DNA of 63,871 bases from an uncultured Spirochaetota bacterium. Its GTDB lineage: Bacteria > Spirochaetota > Spirochaetia > Treponematales > Rectinemataceae. The notes below the pieces were generated by a model. It was not told the DNA's origin. It saw only the letters and a program-made list of their open reading frames with translations, and did no database searches. The stretch is from contig CAIJMU010000167.1 of NCBI GenBank assembly GCA_903821875.1, positions 1 to 63,871 on the forward strand, written 5' to 3'. Below, one piece after another: positions 30,801 to 39,055 of this stretch (its first letter is position 1; every line of letters begins with the position of its first letter). Position numbers and translations under genes: made by a program.

Positions 30801-31739
30801 ATGAAAGAGGCAATTGCAGGCAAATATATCTATGTGATAAATCACACACTTGATGAAGAGAAATTATGTCAAATGGAAATAAAATACCTATTCAATATAG
30901 TTGTAAAAGGAAAGATCTTCATTTCCGACATATGGATCAATCCATCAAGAAGTCCCTATATCAGGTGCGTCTTGTCAGTTCAGTATCAAGCTTATTCATT
31001 GGATGAGCTGGTAAGGGTCATTGAATCCGGAAAGATAGCTCTCAGCAATTTCAAATTCGTCCGGATCCGAATCAAGGACGGCGAACCTGGATATGATGCA
31101 TGGATCGAAAGTGTAGCCAGAATAGGAGATGTGATTGAAGGGAATCCTGGCATGGAGAATCCTGAAATACTGTTGTCGGTAATGAGTGTTGATGGGTCAT
31201 GGTATTTTGGAAAATATGAAAGAAATGACAATAGATGGATGGAACACAAAAATAAGCCACACAATAGCACCTATTCCCTGACCTCCGTGATATCCCGGGT
31301 TCTCGTCAATATTGCAGTCGGAAGGGTTGGAGAGTGCTCCTTGGTTGATCCATGTTGCGGTGTTGGCACAGTCATCATTGAGGCACTCTCCATGGCGGTC
31401 CGGGTCAGAGGATATGAGATCAATGGGAATATCGCGAAACAAGCCAAGGCAAACCTGGCGTATTTTGGATACGAGGATGTCATAGAGCATGCGGATATGC
31501 ATGATATAGAAAAGCATTACGATGTTGCAATAATAGATATTCCATACGGATTGATCACTCCATATTCCATCGACAAGCAAATGCAACTGATAAAATCAGC
31601 ACGAAGGATATCCGATAGGCTCGTCCTAGTATCAATCACATGCATGGACGAAGCTTTGCTGATGGTGGGTTTCAGCATTTTCGATCGTTGCCAGGTCAAC
31701 AAGGGATATTTCAAGCGCTACGTTACCCTATGCGAATGA
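30801..31739 (+). CDS. TRM11-like SAM-dependent RNA methyltransferase
   Basis: 312 residues from ATG 30801 after GGAG. N-terminal half with THUMP-like character (Y-I-Y-V-I-N-H, L-C-Q-M-E-I-K-Y-L-F, INPSRSPYIRCVL) and a Rossmann half: SLVDPCCGVGTVIIEALSMA (SAM loop), VRGYEINGNIAKQAKANLAY, and D-I-P-Y-G in place of the N/D-P-P-Y catalytic motif. Such enzymes modify guanosine N2 in RNA; the target here is unknown. The gene is much richer in A+T than its neighbours, with ATA and AGA codons, and resembles a Bacillus-type family, so recent transfer is likely. Confidence 0.8.
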   Translation: MKEAIAGKYIYVINHTLDEEKLCQMEIKYLFNIVVKGKIFISDIWINPSRSPYIRCVLSVQYQAYSLDELVRVIESGKIALSNFKFVRIRIKDGEPGYDAWIESVARIGDVIEGNPGMENPEILLSVMSVDGSWYFGKYERNDNRWMEHKNKPHNSTYSLTSVISRVLVNIAVGRVGECSLVDPCCGVGTVIIEALSMAVRVRGYEINGNIAKQAKANLAYFGYEDVIEHADMHDIEKHYDVAIIDIPYGLITPYSIDKQMQLIKSARRISDRLVLVSITCMDEALLMVGFSIFDRCQVNKGYFKRYVTLCE

Positions 31740-31815
31740 TCCGCGCATTCGGAAGGACGGGATGCGGCTAAGTCGTGGCGGTAGAACCTGACCGCCTCGA
31801 TCAAGTGGAAGGGTG

Positions 31816-31890
31816 ATGTGGTTTGTAGGGCATGATGTCCATGTCGAGACCATTGCGGTGGCCGTTGCCGAGGTCGACGGCGAGGTGACG
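31816..31890 (+). pseudogene. 5' stub of an IS110-family transposase gene
   Basis: ATG 31816 encodes MWFVGHDVHVETIAVAVAEV, close to the start of IS110-type transposases (V-G-I-D-V-H), with His where Ile is usual. The DEDD-type catalytic core beyond the first Asp is gone. Confidence 0.6.
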
Positions 31891-31917
31891 AGCCGAGCCG
31901 AGGTGACGAGCCGAGCC
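31882..31917 (+). repeat. Tandem 18-bp repeat
   Basis: gaggtgacgagccgagcc occurs twice without spacing at the end of the IS110 stub. Confidence 0.8.
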
Positions 31918-32196
31918 GAGGTAGTCGCGGTCGCCGTCAACGCCGCCTCGAGGACGGCCGCGTCCGCCCTGGGATGCCACGACACGCCGGAGGGGATTCC
32001 ATCAGCGAGCCGTCTCCGTTTTCGACCTGGAAAAGGGGGTGAAAATGGGTATCGGGCGATTTTCCCAACGCTGCGGGGACTGACCTTCCCCGGCGTTTAT
32101 TTTGCACTCTGGAAGCCGCGCAGTATCTTTTCCCTTGGCTGGCGCTCTACTACCGCTGGTCGTGATTCGGCGAAGCGTGGCATTTCAAGGAGGTTG
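31918..32196. other. Gap between the IS110 stub and the DUF4287 gene
   Basis: The downstream gene's frame stays open through here, but the text is not protein-like (low complexity, then unrelated). No gene seen. Confidence 0.4.
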
Positions 32197-32769
32197 ATGG
32201 TGGGTACTCTGGATAAGGCAGTCAGCACCCAGATCGAGAACATTCAAAAGAAGACAGGGAAGTCGCTCGAGGCCTTGGCGGCGATCGTCGCCAAGAGCGG
32301 CCTTTCGAAGCACGGGGAGATCCGGGTTTTTCTCAAGGAGAGCCTTGCCCTGGGTCATGGCGATGCCAATGCCCTTGTCCATGCCATCCACGCCTCCGAC
32401 GGCACGAGGGCGGCAGCCGGAAAGGAAATCGACTCCATCCTCGATGAGATCTACACTGGCCCCAAAGCTGGCTTTCGTGGCATCCACGACACACTCATCA
32501 AGGCAATCGACGGATTCGGGCCCTACGAGATCGTGCCGAAAAAGGGCTATGTCAGCCTGCGAAGGAAGAAGCAGTTCGCCATGATCGGCCCCAAGACCAA
32601 CACGCGCTTCGAGGTGGGCATCAACGCCAGGGAACTCGGGCCGAATCCCCGACTGCTCCCCCAGCCCAAGGGAAGCATGTGTCCCTGGATCGTCATAGTT
32701 AAGAGTAAAAATGAAGTGGATGCCGAGCTCAAGGCCTGGCTCAAAGCCGCTTTCCAGGAAGCTGGCTGA
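32197..32769 (+). CDS. DUF4287 and DUF5655 domain protein
   Basis: 190 residues from ATG 32197 (GTG 32200 gives better spacing to AAGGAGG). First domain (about 1-70): KKTGKSLEALAAIVAKSGLS and FLKESLALGHGDANALVHAI, the DUF4287 pattern. Second domain (about 85-190): YEIVPKKGYVSLRRKKQFAM and IGPKTNTRFEVGINA, the DUF5655 pattern, thought to be a small DNA- or RNA-related fold. No catalytic motif is known to me. No membrane or signal segment. A longer frame exists upstream, but it belongs to the IS110 stub and filler. Confidence 0.82.
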   Translation: MVGTLDKAVSTQIENIQKKTGKSLEALAAIVAKSGLSKHGEIRVFLKESLALGHGDANALVHAIHASDGTRAAAGKEIDSILDEIYTGPKAGFRGIHDTLIKAIDGFGPYEIVPKKGYVSLRRKKQFAMIGPKTNTRFEVGINARELGPNPRLLPQPKGSMCPWIVIVKSKNEVDAELKAWLKAAFQEAG

Positions 32770-33162
32770 CCCCTCTCCGCGCAGGGCTTCGACGGAGACC
32801 TTTCCTTCTGGGGGCCAGATCGCTGCCATGGGCGGCGAAGGGACTAACGGGCCACCCGTGCCCATACCCGGGTCCTGACGACATCGATCATGTCTTCACC
32901 TCCATCAATCCCCGGACCTGCCCCCGCCCGGATCGCCTGGCTATCGAAGTCCGGTACCCCACGACTTTGGCAATTGGCACAATCATATGACAGTCGCCAG
33001 TGTCGGCAAAGACCCGGCCGTCGATGGTCAAGGTTTTCCCAGGGTTCTGGGCGGGGTCCGGCCATCGGGTGGAATGGGAATGAATCAGGGCCCGGATCAA
33101 GCACGAAACAGGTCCAGGTTCAGTAGATTACAGGTCAGACGTCCAATCGCAGAGGAGAGAAC
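32770..33162. other. Gap upstream of the glutathione peroxidase gene
   Basis: The minus strand contains RVFADTGDCHMIVPIAKVV, which looks like part of a former gene, without start or family. No functional gene seen. Confidence 0.35.
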
Positions 33163-33747
33163 ATGAACAAGGTAGTCGCGACCATCATCCTTACCCTGTC
33201 CTTGATCGCAACGGAAGCCGGGGCCCAGGTCGCCCCCTCCCAGGCGGGGGGCACGGGCATCTATGCCTTCACCCTCGCCGACATCGACGGAAATCCGACC
33301 TCCCTGTCCTCCTTCAAGGGGAAGGTCCTCCTGATCGTCAATGTTGCAAGCAGATGCGGGTACACCTACCAGTACGAGGGCCTCGAGGCCCTCTATGCCC
33401 GCTACAAGGACCGTGGCCTCGTCATCCTGGGGATTCCTTCCAACGACTTCCTCGGGCAGGAACCGGGCACCAATGCCGACATCAAGCAATTCTGCACCCT
33501 CACCTACGGCGTGAGCTTCCCCATGTTCTCGAAGGCTGTCGTGAAGGGCGCGGGCATCCACCCCCTTTATGGATACCTCACCTCGAAAAAGGCCAATGGA
33601 GCCTTTGGCGGCGCCATAAGTTGGAACTTCAACAAATTCCTTGTCGGGCGGGACGGCGCCACCCTGGCCCGTTTCGACAGCAAGGAGGAACCTGGATCGG
33701 CCGCCGTGGCCGCAGCGGTGGAAAGAGCCCTTGGTGGCCCCAAGTGA
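33163..33747 (+). CDS. Glutathione peroxidase-family protein, exported
   Basis: 194 residues from ATG 33163 with AGAGGAG upstream. A signal peptide (ILTLSLIATEAGAQ) implies periplasmic location. The fold begins at I-Y-A-F-T-L-A-D-I-D-G. The catalytic block N-V-A-S-R-C-G-Y-T has Cys where animal enzymes have selenocysteine. The active-site Gln and Trp/Asn are in SNDFLGQEPG and ISWNFNKFLVGRDG. Bacterial members usually use thioredoxin-type reductants and reduce lipid or hydrogen peroxides. The Cys pair of thioredoxin-type members is only partly present (C-T in KQFCTLTYG). Confidence 0.9.
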   Translation: MNKVVATIILTLSLIATEAGAQVAPSQAGGTGIYAFTLADIDGNPTSLSSFKGKVLLIVNVASRCGYTYQYEGLEALYARYKDRGLVILGIPSNDFLGQEPGTNADIKQFCTLTYGVSFPMFSKAVVKGAGIHPLYGYLTSKKANGAFGGAISWNFNKFLVGRDGATLARFDSKEEPGSAAVAAAVERALGGPK

Positions 33748-34035
33748 GGACGCGGCAGGGAAGCTGAAGCCCCGCTCCGACTCCGGTTCCGGTCAGGGCG
33801 GCCGGGTCCGAGGTCCTCATCCTATATCAATAATAAAATATTCCGTCCCCCCTCCAGGCGGGCGCGCAGGGCGTGGAAGTCAGCCAATTGGCGAGTTCTG
33901 CCTGCCGCCTCGGCGCCACGTCGGAGTCGGGAATCAATAGCCTTGGTACGGACGCGATCCCTATCCCCTCTCGCACAGCCTCGCCCTCGGCTGGAGGGGG
34001 CATGTGCGCCACGGGCAAGAAGGGCATGACAGCCC
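33748..34035. other. Gap before the arsenic operon
   Basis: No gene or hairpin is evident; frames are short and lack ribosome-binding sites. Confidence 0.4.
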
Positions 34036-34081
34036 TTGACGTTGAGCCCCAAAACGAATAGTCTATCGTCGATGAACGATA
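34036..34081 (+). promoter_or_regulatory. Promoter and candidate ArsR operator of the arsenic operon
   Basis: TTGACG (34036-34041), 17-bp spacer, TAGTCT (34059-34064). An inverted repeat TATCGT-cgatga-ACGATA (34064-34081) covers the transcription start and the arsR ATG, a place where a bound repressor would block initiation. Confidence 0.5.
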
Positions 34082-34455
34082 AGCCTTGCATGAGTTGTGG
34101 CAGCGATCGCATGGACATCGACGTCCCGGCGTATCAAGAACAAAACGACGAAGCCTTGGCGGTCTTCGCCAAGGCCCTCGCCCACCCGATCAGGATCGAG
34201 ATACTCCGCATCCTCGCCCGTCGCAGCGCCTGCGTGTGCGGAGACATCGTGAGCGAGTTGCCTCTGGCCCAATCCACCGTCTCGGAGCATCTCCGGATTC
34301 TAAAGGCGTCAGGGCTCATCCTCGGCGAGGTTTCCGGACCCCGTGTCTGCTATTGCATCGACAGTTCCGCCTTGTCCCGCTTCAAATCCCTCGTCGAGGG
34401 ACTTCCCTGTCCGCCGCAATACGCGGCGACAAGCCAATGCCAGGAGGCACAATGA
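34072..34455 (+). CDS. arsR: ArsR-family arsenite-responsive repressor
   Basis: 127 residues from ATG 34072. Winged helix: ALAHPIRIEILRILARRSAC, then the metal-binding C-V-C in S-A-C-V-C-G-D-I-V (at the position of ELCVCDL in classical ArsR), recognition helix AQSTVSEHLRILKASGLI, and wing G-E-V-S-G-P-R-V-C-Y. Additional Cys in the N-terminus (CMSCG) may add ligands. As(III) binding should release it from its operator, which overlaps its own start. The stop overlaps the next start in ATGA. Confidence 0.9.
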   Translation: MNDKPCMSCGSDRMDIDVPAYQEQNDEALAVFAKALAHPIRIEILRILARRSACVCGDIVSELPLAQSTVSEHLRILKASGLILGEVSGPRVCYCIDSSALSRFKSLVEGLPCPPQYAATSQCQEAQ

Positions 34456-35066
34456 TGTCTACTATCCAGGTCTTCGACCCCGCCATGTGTTGCTCGACGG
34501 GGGTCTGTGGACCCTCGGTTGATCCGAAGCTGATCCGTTTCGCGGCTGACCTCGATTGGGTCAAGCACCAGGGCGTGACCGTGCTGCGGTTCAACCTGTC
34601 ACAACAGCCTGCCGACTTCGTCGCCGACGCCGACGTGAAGGCGGCGCTGGAAGACTCGGTCGATGGGTCCCTTCCCCTCGTCAAGGTGGACGGCAAGGTC
34701 ATGAGCAAGGGCCGCTATCCCTCCCGTGCGGAACTCGCCGGATGGGTGGGACTCGCGCCTCCCGAGCCGGGAATCTACTCCGACGCCGTGGCCGAGCTTG
34801 TCGCCATCGGCGCGGCCATCGCCTCCAATTGTGAACCTTGTTTCAAGTACCACTTCGACAAGGCCCGGAAACTCGGTGTTTCCGACGAGGACATGCTTTG
34901 CGCGGTGAATACCGCGAAGGCGGTCAAGGAGACTCCGTCCGCCTCCATTCTCTCGCTCGCCGAACGGCTTCTAGCTGCGAAGGGCTCTGATCAGGAAAGC
35001 ACGCCAGCGACTTCGGAAGCCTGTTGCAGTGGAAGCGCGCCGAGCAAGAATGGCGGCTGTTGCTGA
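34452..35066 (+). CDS. arsD: ArsD-type arsenite chaperone fused to an AhpD-like domain
   Basis: 204 residues. N-terminal half is ArsD: IQVFDPAMCCSTGVCGPSVD with the vicinal Cys pair, LDWVKHQGVTVLRFNLSQQP, and ALEDSVDGSLPLVKVDGKVM. The second half (about 115-180) is a carboxymuconolactone-decarboxylase/AhpD-like helical unit with C-E-P-C and YHFDKARKLGVSDEDMLCAV. The tail has two more Cys pairs, E-A-C-C-S-G and N-G-G-C-C. Classical ArsD is about 120 residues and passes As(III) to ArsA through such pairs; here the last pairs are moved behind the extra domain. Role of the AhpD part is unknown; its C-x-x-C could be redox-active. Overlaps arsR by 4 bp. Confidence 0.85.
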   Translation: MMSTIQVFDPAMCCSTGVCGPSVDPKLIRFAADLDWVKHQGVTVLRFNLSQQPADFVADADVKAALEDSVDGSLPLVKVDGKVMSKGRYPSRAELAGWVGLAPPEPGIYSDAVAELVAIGAAIASNCEPCFKYHFDKARKLGVSDEDMLCAVNTAKAVKETPSASILSLAERLLAAKGSDQESTPATSEACCSGSAPSKNGGCC

Positions 35067-35094
35067 AAGCGAATTGCTGAAAGCGAATTGCTGA
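35061..35094 (+). repeat. 14-bp tandem repeat at the arsD-arsA junction
   Basis: tgctgaaagcgaat occurs twice and then tgctga again. The arsD stop lies in the first unit. Copy-number change would alter the arsD-arsA spacing. Confidence 0.8.
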
Positions 35095-35107
35095 CAAGGA
35101 GTCCTCG

Positions 35108-36838
35108 ATGTCTGTCCTCATCGATAAACCCACCCGCGTTCTCTTCTTTACCGGCAAGGGTGGTGTTGGCAAAACCTCCGCGGCCTGTTCCATGGCCATC
35201 AGCCTGGCTGATGCTGGCAAACGGGTACTTCTCGTCAGCACCGATCCCGCCTCGAATCTCGACGAGATGCTCGGCGTGGTCTTGAGCGCGAAACCGAGGC
35301 CGGTTCCTGCGGTACCCCTCCTGTTTGCGCTCAACATAGACCCAGAGGAGGCCGCACATGCCTATCGCGAGCGGGTAGTCGGCCCCTACCGCGGCCTCCT
35401 GCCGGCAGCCGCTGTCACAAGCATGGTAGAACAGCTTTCTGGCGCCTGCACCATGGAGATTGCTGCCTTCGATGAGTTTTCGAAGCTCCTGGGTGACGAG
35501 ACCTTCACGGCTGACTTCAACCATGTCATTTTTGACACCGCTCCGACAGGGCATACGCTTCGCCTCCTCGAGCTCCCTGCCGCGTGGTCGGGCTTCATCG
35601 AGACGAGTGTCGGGGGCACATCCTGCCTCGGTCCCCTTGCCGGTCTCGCTGCGCAGAAGCTGCTCTATGCCGCTTCCAACGCAGCGCTTCGGGATGCGAC
35701 CGCGACGACCCTCGTGCTCGTGGCGCGTCCGGATAGGGCCTCCCTCGCGGAGGCCGAACGCACCCGCAACGAACTCTCCAGACTCGGGGTCGACAACTTG
35801 CGTCTGATCATCAATGGTGTATTCATGGCAGGTGATCCAGATGATCCCATCGCCCGTGCCATGGAGGCGAGGGGATCCCTGGCGCTCCGGAATCTCCCGG
35901 CCGGTCTCGATGCGATTCTCCGGATTCATGTTCCCCTACTTCCCTTCGGACTTGTAGGCATCGAGGCCTTGCGCAAGTTTGGCCAGCCAAAGGCCGAGGC
36001 AGCTCCACAGGCAAAGTCAACCAAGGTCCACTTCCAAGGCGAGACCCTGGATTCCCTCGTTGATGAGATCGCAAAACAAGGGAAGGGCGTAATCATGACC
36101 ATGGGCAAGGGGGGTGTGGGGAAAACCACGGTAGCTGCGAAGATAGCGATGGAACTCGCCAGGCGAGGCTATGCGACCACCCTGACCACAACCGATCCCG
36201 CCGCCCGCGCGAACACGTCCGCGTTCGAGGCGGCGTCTTGCGATCGTCCGCCATCGCTGGAAGTGGCAAGGATCGATCCAGAGCTGGAAACCCGTCGGTA
36301 TGCTGAAGAAGTCCTCGCCAACGCCGGAGCAGGACTTGATGAGCAGGGCCTCGCGTTGCTTAAGGAAGATCTTCGGAGCCCCTGCACCGAAGAAATCGCC
36401 GTCTTCCGCGCCTTCGCTAACACGGTCGCGGAGGGCGAGGATCGCTTCGTCGTGATCGATACCGCGCCTACGGGTCACACTCTCCTCCTCCTCGACGCGG
36501 CCGAATCCTACCATCGGGAGGTGCTTCGGAAGCCGAGCGGGAGTCCTGAAGCGGTCAAGCAGCTAACCCCGCGTCTCCGTGATCCATCCTACACGCACAT
36601 CCTTCTCGTCACCCTCCCCGAGGCGACGCCAATCCACGAGGCGATGCAGCTCGAGAGGGACCTCGCCCGTGCCGATATCCTGCCCATCGCCTGGGTCGTG
36701 AACCAAAGCCTCACGCCGCTCGCCCTCATCGACCCGCTGCTCAGGTCGCGGCAAGCAGAGGAAGTACGGTATTTGAAGGAGCTGGCAGCGCATGCAAAAA
36801 GGATCGTGCTCATGTCGTGGAATGCCGAAGCCATTTGA
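35108..36838 (+). CDS. arsA: ArsA, arsenite-stimulated ATPase with two nucleotide-binding halves
   Basis: 576 residues from ATG 35108 after AAGGAG. Each half has a deviant Walker A (F-T-G-K-G-G-V-G-K-T near residue 15 and T-M-G-K-G-G-V-G-K-T near 335), a D-P-A-S-N / D-P-A-A-R switch, and D-T-A-P-T-G-H-T signature (near 141 and 452). Cys residues in SGACTMEIAAFDEF and RSPCTEEIAVFRAF lie at the metalloid-binding positions. ArsA takes As(III) from ArsD and normally drives the ArsB or Acr3 pump. No pump gene follows: downstream is decayed sequence. ArsA may act with a pump encoded elsewhere. Confidence 0.93.
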   Translation: MSVLIDKPTRVLFFTGKGGVGKTSAACSMAISLADAGKRVLLVSTDPASNLDEMLGVVLSAKPRPVPAVPLLFALNIDPEEAAHAYRERVVGPYRGLLPAAAVTSMVEQLSGACTMEIAAFDEFSKLLGDETFTADFNHVIFDTAPTGHTLRLLELPAAWSGFIETSVGGTSCLGPLAGLAAQKLLYAASNAALRDATATTLVLVARPDRASLAEAERTRNELSRLGVDNLRLIINGVFMAGDPDDPIARAMEARGSLALRNLPAGLDAILRIHVPLLPFGLVGIEALRKFGQPKAEAAPQAKSTKVHFQGETLDSLVDEIAKQGKGVIMTMGKGGVGKTTVAAKIAMELARRGYATTLTTTDPAARANTSAFEAASCDRPPSLEVARIDPELETRRYAEEVLANAGAGLDEQGLALLKEDLRSPCTEEIAVFRAFANTVAEGEDRFVVIDTAPTGHTLLLLDAAESYHREVLRKPSGSPEAVKQLTPRLRDPSYTHILLVTLPEATPIHEAMQLERDLARADILPIAWVVNQSLTPLALIDPLLRSRQAEEVRYLKELAAHAKRIVLMSWNAEAI

Positions 36839-36908
36839 AGGCATTTAGCCTAGTTGGCGATAGTAGCGATTCGGACTTGACCCCTACCCTGACAGTGCAG
36901 GGGCGGCC

Positions 36909-37241
36909 TCAGCTTCGCGCAGAGACATTCATACAGTCATCGGCTGTGACCTTGGCATCGATTCCCGACTCGAGGCAATTGATGAAATGGCTCACACAAC
37001 CGCATACAAGCTCGTAGTCGCTCCAGGTCCCGCGCTTTTTGTCGCGGACGAGACCGGCCTTCTTATGGAAAGTCAGGTGCTTGGATACGGTCGTCTTGTC
37101 GGCGCCCACTGCGGCAGCCAGGTCAGCGACAGTGCGAGGTCCCTATTCGAGCAGCTCGATGATGAGGAGGCGCGAAGGATGGGCCAGGGCCCTCAAGAGT
37201 CCCGTTCGGCTTTCCAGTCTATCCCTTTGCATAGCGGTCAT
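36909..37241 (-). pseudogene. Second ArsR-type regulator gene with an internal stop
   Basis: ATG 37241 encodes RTGLLRALAHPSRLLIIELL, then TAG at 37143-37145, then TVADLAAAVGADKTTVSKHL and KKAGLVRDKKRGTWSDYELV with metal-type Cys (VCGCVSHFINC). A single premature stop at codon 33 divides an otherwise good 110-residue repressor. Confidence 0.82.
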
Positions 37242-37551
37242 GGCCAGCCGCATCGTACTGGATACCAAGGTCCTGATCAGTGGAACGCTTACGGAAAACG
37301 GAACTACGGCATGGCTCCTCCGTGACCTGAATGCCATCGCATATTGGGTGGAGATACCAAAAGAGATCACCGGACTCCGCCTGTGCCCAGACCCTGACGA
37401 CGACAAGCTCATCCGTGCGGCGATGGCGGCTAAGGCAGCGTGGCTTGTCTCCGGCGACAGTCATCTGCTGGATATGGAAGCCCAGCCAGACCTGCTTTTT
37501 CTCCACCCGGTCGCGGCACTAGAGCCAGTGCTTGAACGACGAAGTGTCTAA
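37240..37551 (+). pseudogene. PIN-domain gene with internal deletion
   Basis: ATG 37240 encodes RIVLDTKVLISGTLTENGTT, then a jump to GLRLCPDPDDDKLIRAAMAA and WLVSGDSHLLDM. This is a COG1569-type PIN protein missing about 40 central residues with the middle Glu, and the usual D-T-N is D-T-K. Its start codon overlaps the start codon of the divergent arsR remnant, which only a rearrangement would produce. Confidence 0.7.
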
Positions 37552-37610
37552 CCCATGTTTCTCCGAAATCCGCTGGCCGCTTCCCAAGGACCAGCGCTGC
37601 GTGTTGGTCC

Positions 37611-38725
37611 CTACTCCGCGTCCCGCACGAGGAGCACGAAATTGTCGATCCTGATTGCGTCACCCTGGGGTCCCTTGCCATCGGGGTAGTCGCCGGTATT
37701 TCCCACCTTGGGATCGGTCCGCTGGCCGATGAATTGGTCGTCGCGGGCGAGCGGCTGTAGTCGACGATGCTCTGCAGCTCCTTGATGTCCGGGAGGCGCC
37801 AGTCGGAGTGACCAAGGTAATTGCCGGCATTTTTCGCCTGGACCCAGGCCAGGGCCTCTTCCCAGTCCATGCCCTCGCCTGAGTCGGCCTTGGACCACTT
37901 GAGCCCTGTCGCATTGTCGGTTATCGTGCCGTCGCCATTGTCCTTGAAATCATTGACGCCATAGGCGAGGTTTCCCCGGACATAGTAGACGTAGAAGTCG
38001 CTCTCTCCGAGGCCTTGCATGCTGACGCAAAGTGGATAGCCCTTGATGCGACCGTCGGCGAAGTTCACTCCGAACATGGTCTCGAAAACGAGGAAGGTCT
38101 TGTCCACGTACAGGGTCGAGGTGGTGCACCGGGCGTCGATGATGCGGTCGCCCGAGCCGATATCGCCGTAGCCAAAATCGAAGTAGCCGGTATCGATGAA
38201 GCGGATGCTCCCGCGGGCGTCGGGGGCGCCGGTACGCACATCGGTGCCGCTGAAGTCGATGAGCAAGTAGAGCTCCTTGATGGTCGGTAACCTCCAGTCA
38301 CTGTAGCCCTCGACGGTGATAGCCGAGGAGCCCTTTGCTGCCTTGACCAAGCTGCGCTTGTCGGCGGCGTTTATCGTGCCGTCCCCATTCAGGTCGAGGC
38401 TTTTTGTCCACATCTGTCCGGTCACGAGGTCGCTGACCGTCCCGTCGCCATTGTCACGGTAGCTTGGCGTCGTGCCGGGACGCTGGGCATCTTGGCCGTA
38501 GAGTACCTCATCCTTGGCAGGAGCAGTCATTTCCCTGCCGTCCGTGCCCCAGAAGCTCTGCTGTCCCGTGCCCACAATCGGGTAGGAGCCTGGGCTGGAG
38601 GCTTCCCGCCCAACCAGGTAGACATCAATCGAGGTTGTGCAGCCGGCGAGCAACAGCGTAACGACTAATGGCGCGGCCTCCAGCAGTCGGTGCAGGCGCC
38701 GCCATGCAGTGGTTCTCAGGTTCAT
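37611..38725 (-). pseudogene. DUF1566 lipoprotein gene with a broken 3' part, copy D
   Basis: ATG 38725 with GAGGAG opens a good lipoprotein (lipobox LAGC) of the copy C subfamily, with the calcium-loop-like D-L-N-G-D-G-T-I-N-A-A-D and both D-W-R-L-P motifs. After SPATTNS about 70 codons are missing and the frame shifts. The original frame resumes as GPQGDAIRIDNFVLLVRDAE with stop at 37611. The shifted frame runs on to 37430 and would give an altered 431-residue protein. Secretion of a truncated form is possible. Confidence 0.8.
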
Positions 38726-38800
38726 GTCGTCTCCTCAAGGATGACAGTACCGAGGAAGCACGTCTTGTTCGTCCACGCCGCTAAGGGCGCACTTTTTTCT
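38726..38800 (-). promoter_or_regulatory. Conserved DUF1566 leader with hairpin, copy D
   Basis: The hairpin (38770-38793) has mismatches compared with copies B, C and E (cgtccac / gcgcac). The following text CTTCCTCGGTACTGTCATCC and GAGGAGACGAC agrees with copies B and C. The weaker stem parallels the decay of its gene. Confidence 0.5.
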
Positions 38801-38950
38801 GCAATCCGTGGACACCGTGGGAGGCTGAATGACGTCGAAGCTGCTATATGGCGCTGAGGCGTATCACGCATCGAGGGCTTTTACCAACTCTCTACCCTAA
38901 GCCCTGGAATGGGTGCCAGATTCCCCCCGGATCACTGGGGAAGGGAAACT

Positions 38951-39008
38951 TGTCAACATGGTGTTGACATAGTCTTGACCCCTTAGTATATCTACACTGT
39001 GTAGATAT
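38951..39008 (+). promoter_or_regulatory. Promoter with two palindromic operators upstream of the hydrolase operon
   Basis: TTGACA (38964-38969), 17-bp spacer, TATATC (38987-38992). One inverted repeat, tgtcaaca-tgg-tgttgaca (38951-38969), covers the -35 box. A second, with 10-bp arms ATATCTACAC and GTGTAGATAT around one T (38988-39008), covers the -10 box. Both are perfect. The second has the form of a TetR-family operator, and a TetR gene closes the operon. Confidence 0.65.
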
Positions 39009-39055
39009 TCAGAGGCGGAATGCAGAGCAGCGCCCTTCCAAGGAGCAGAGAACCA

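Noticed and set aside
31813-32196. Fusion protein of an IS110 start with DUF4287/DUF5655
   Set aside because: The frame is open by chance through filler; AAGGAGG directly before 32197 marks the true start.
3173-38725. DUF1566 genes as targets of a diversity-generating retroelement
   Set aside because: The fold is of the lectin-like type used by such systems, but no reverse transcriptase, template repeat or accessory gene is visible in the window.
38920-38941. Short stem ttcccc / ggggaa as a terminator
   Set aside because: Loop of 10 nt, no T-run, and no gene end nearby on either strand.
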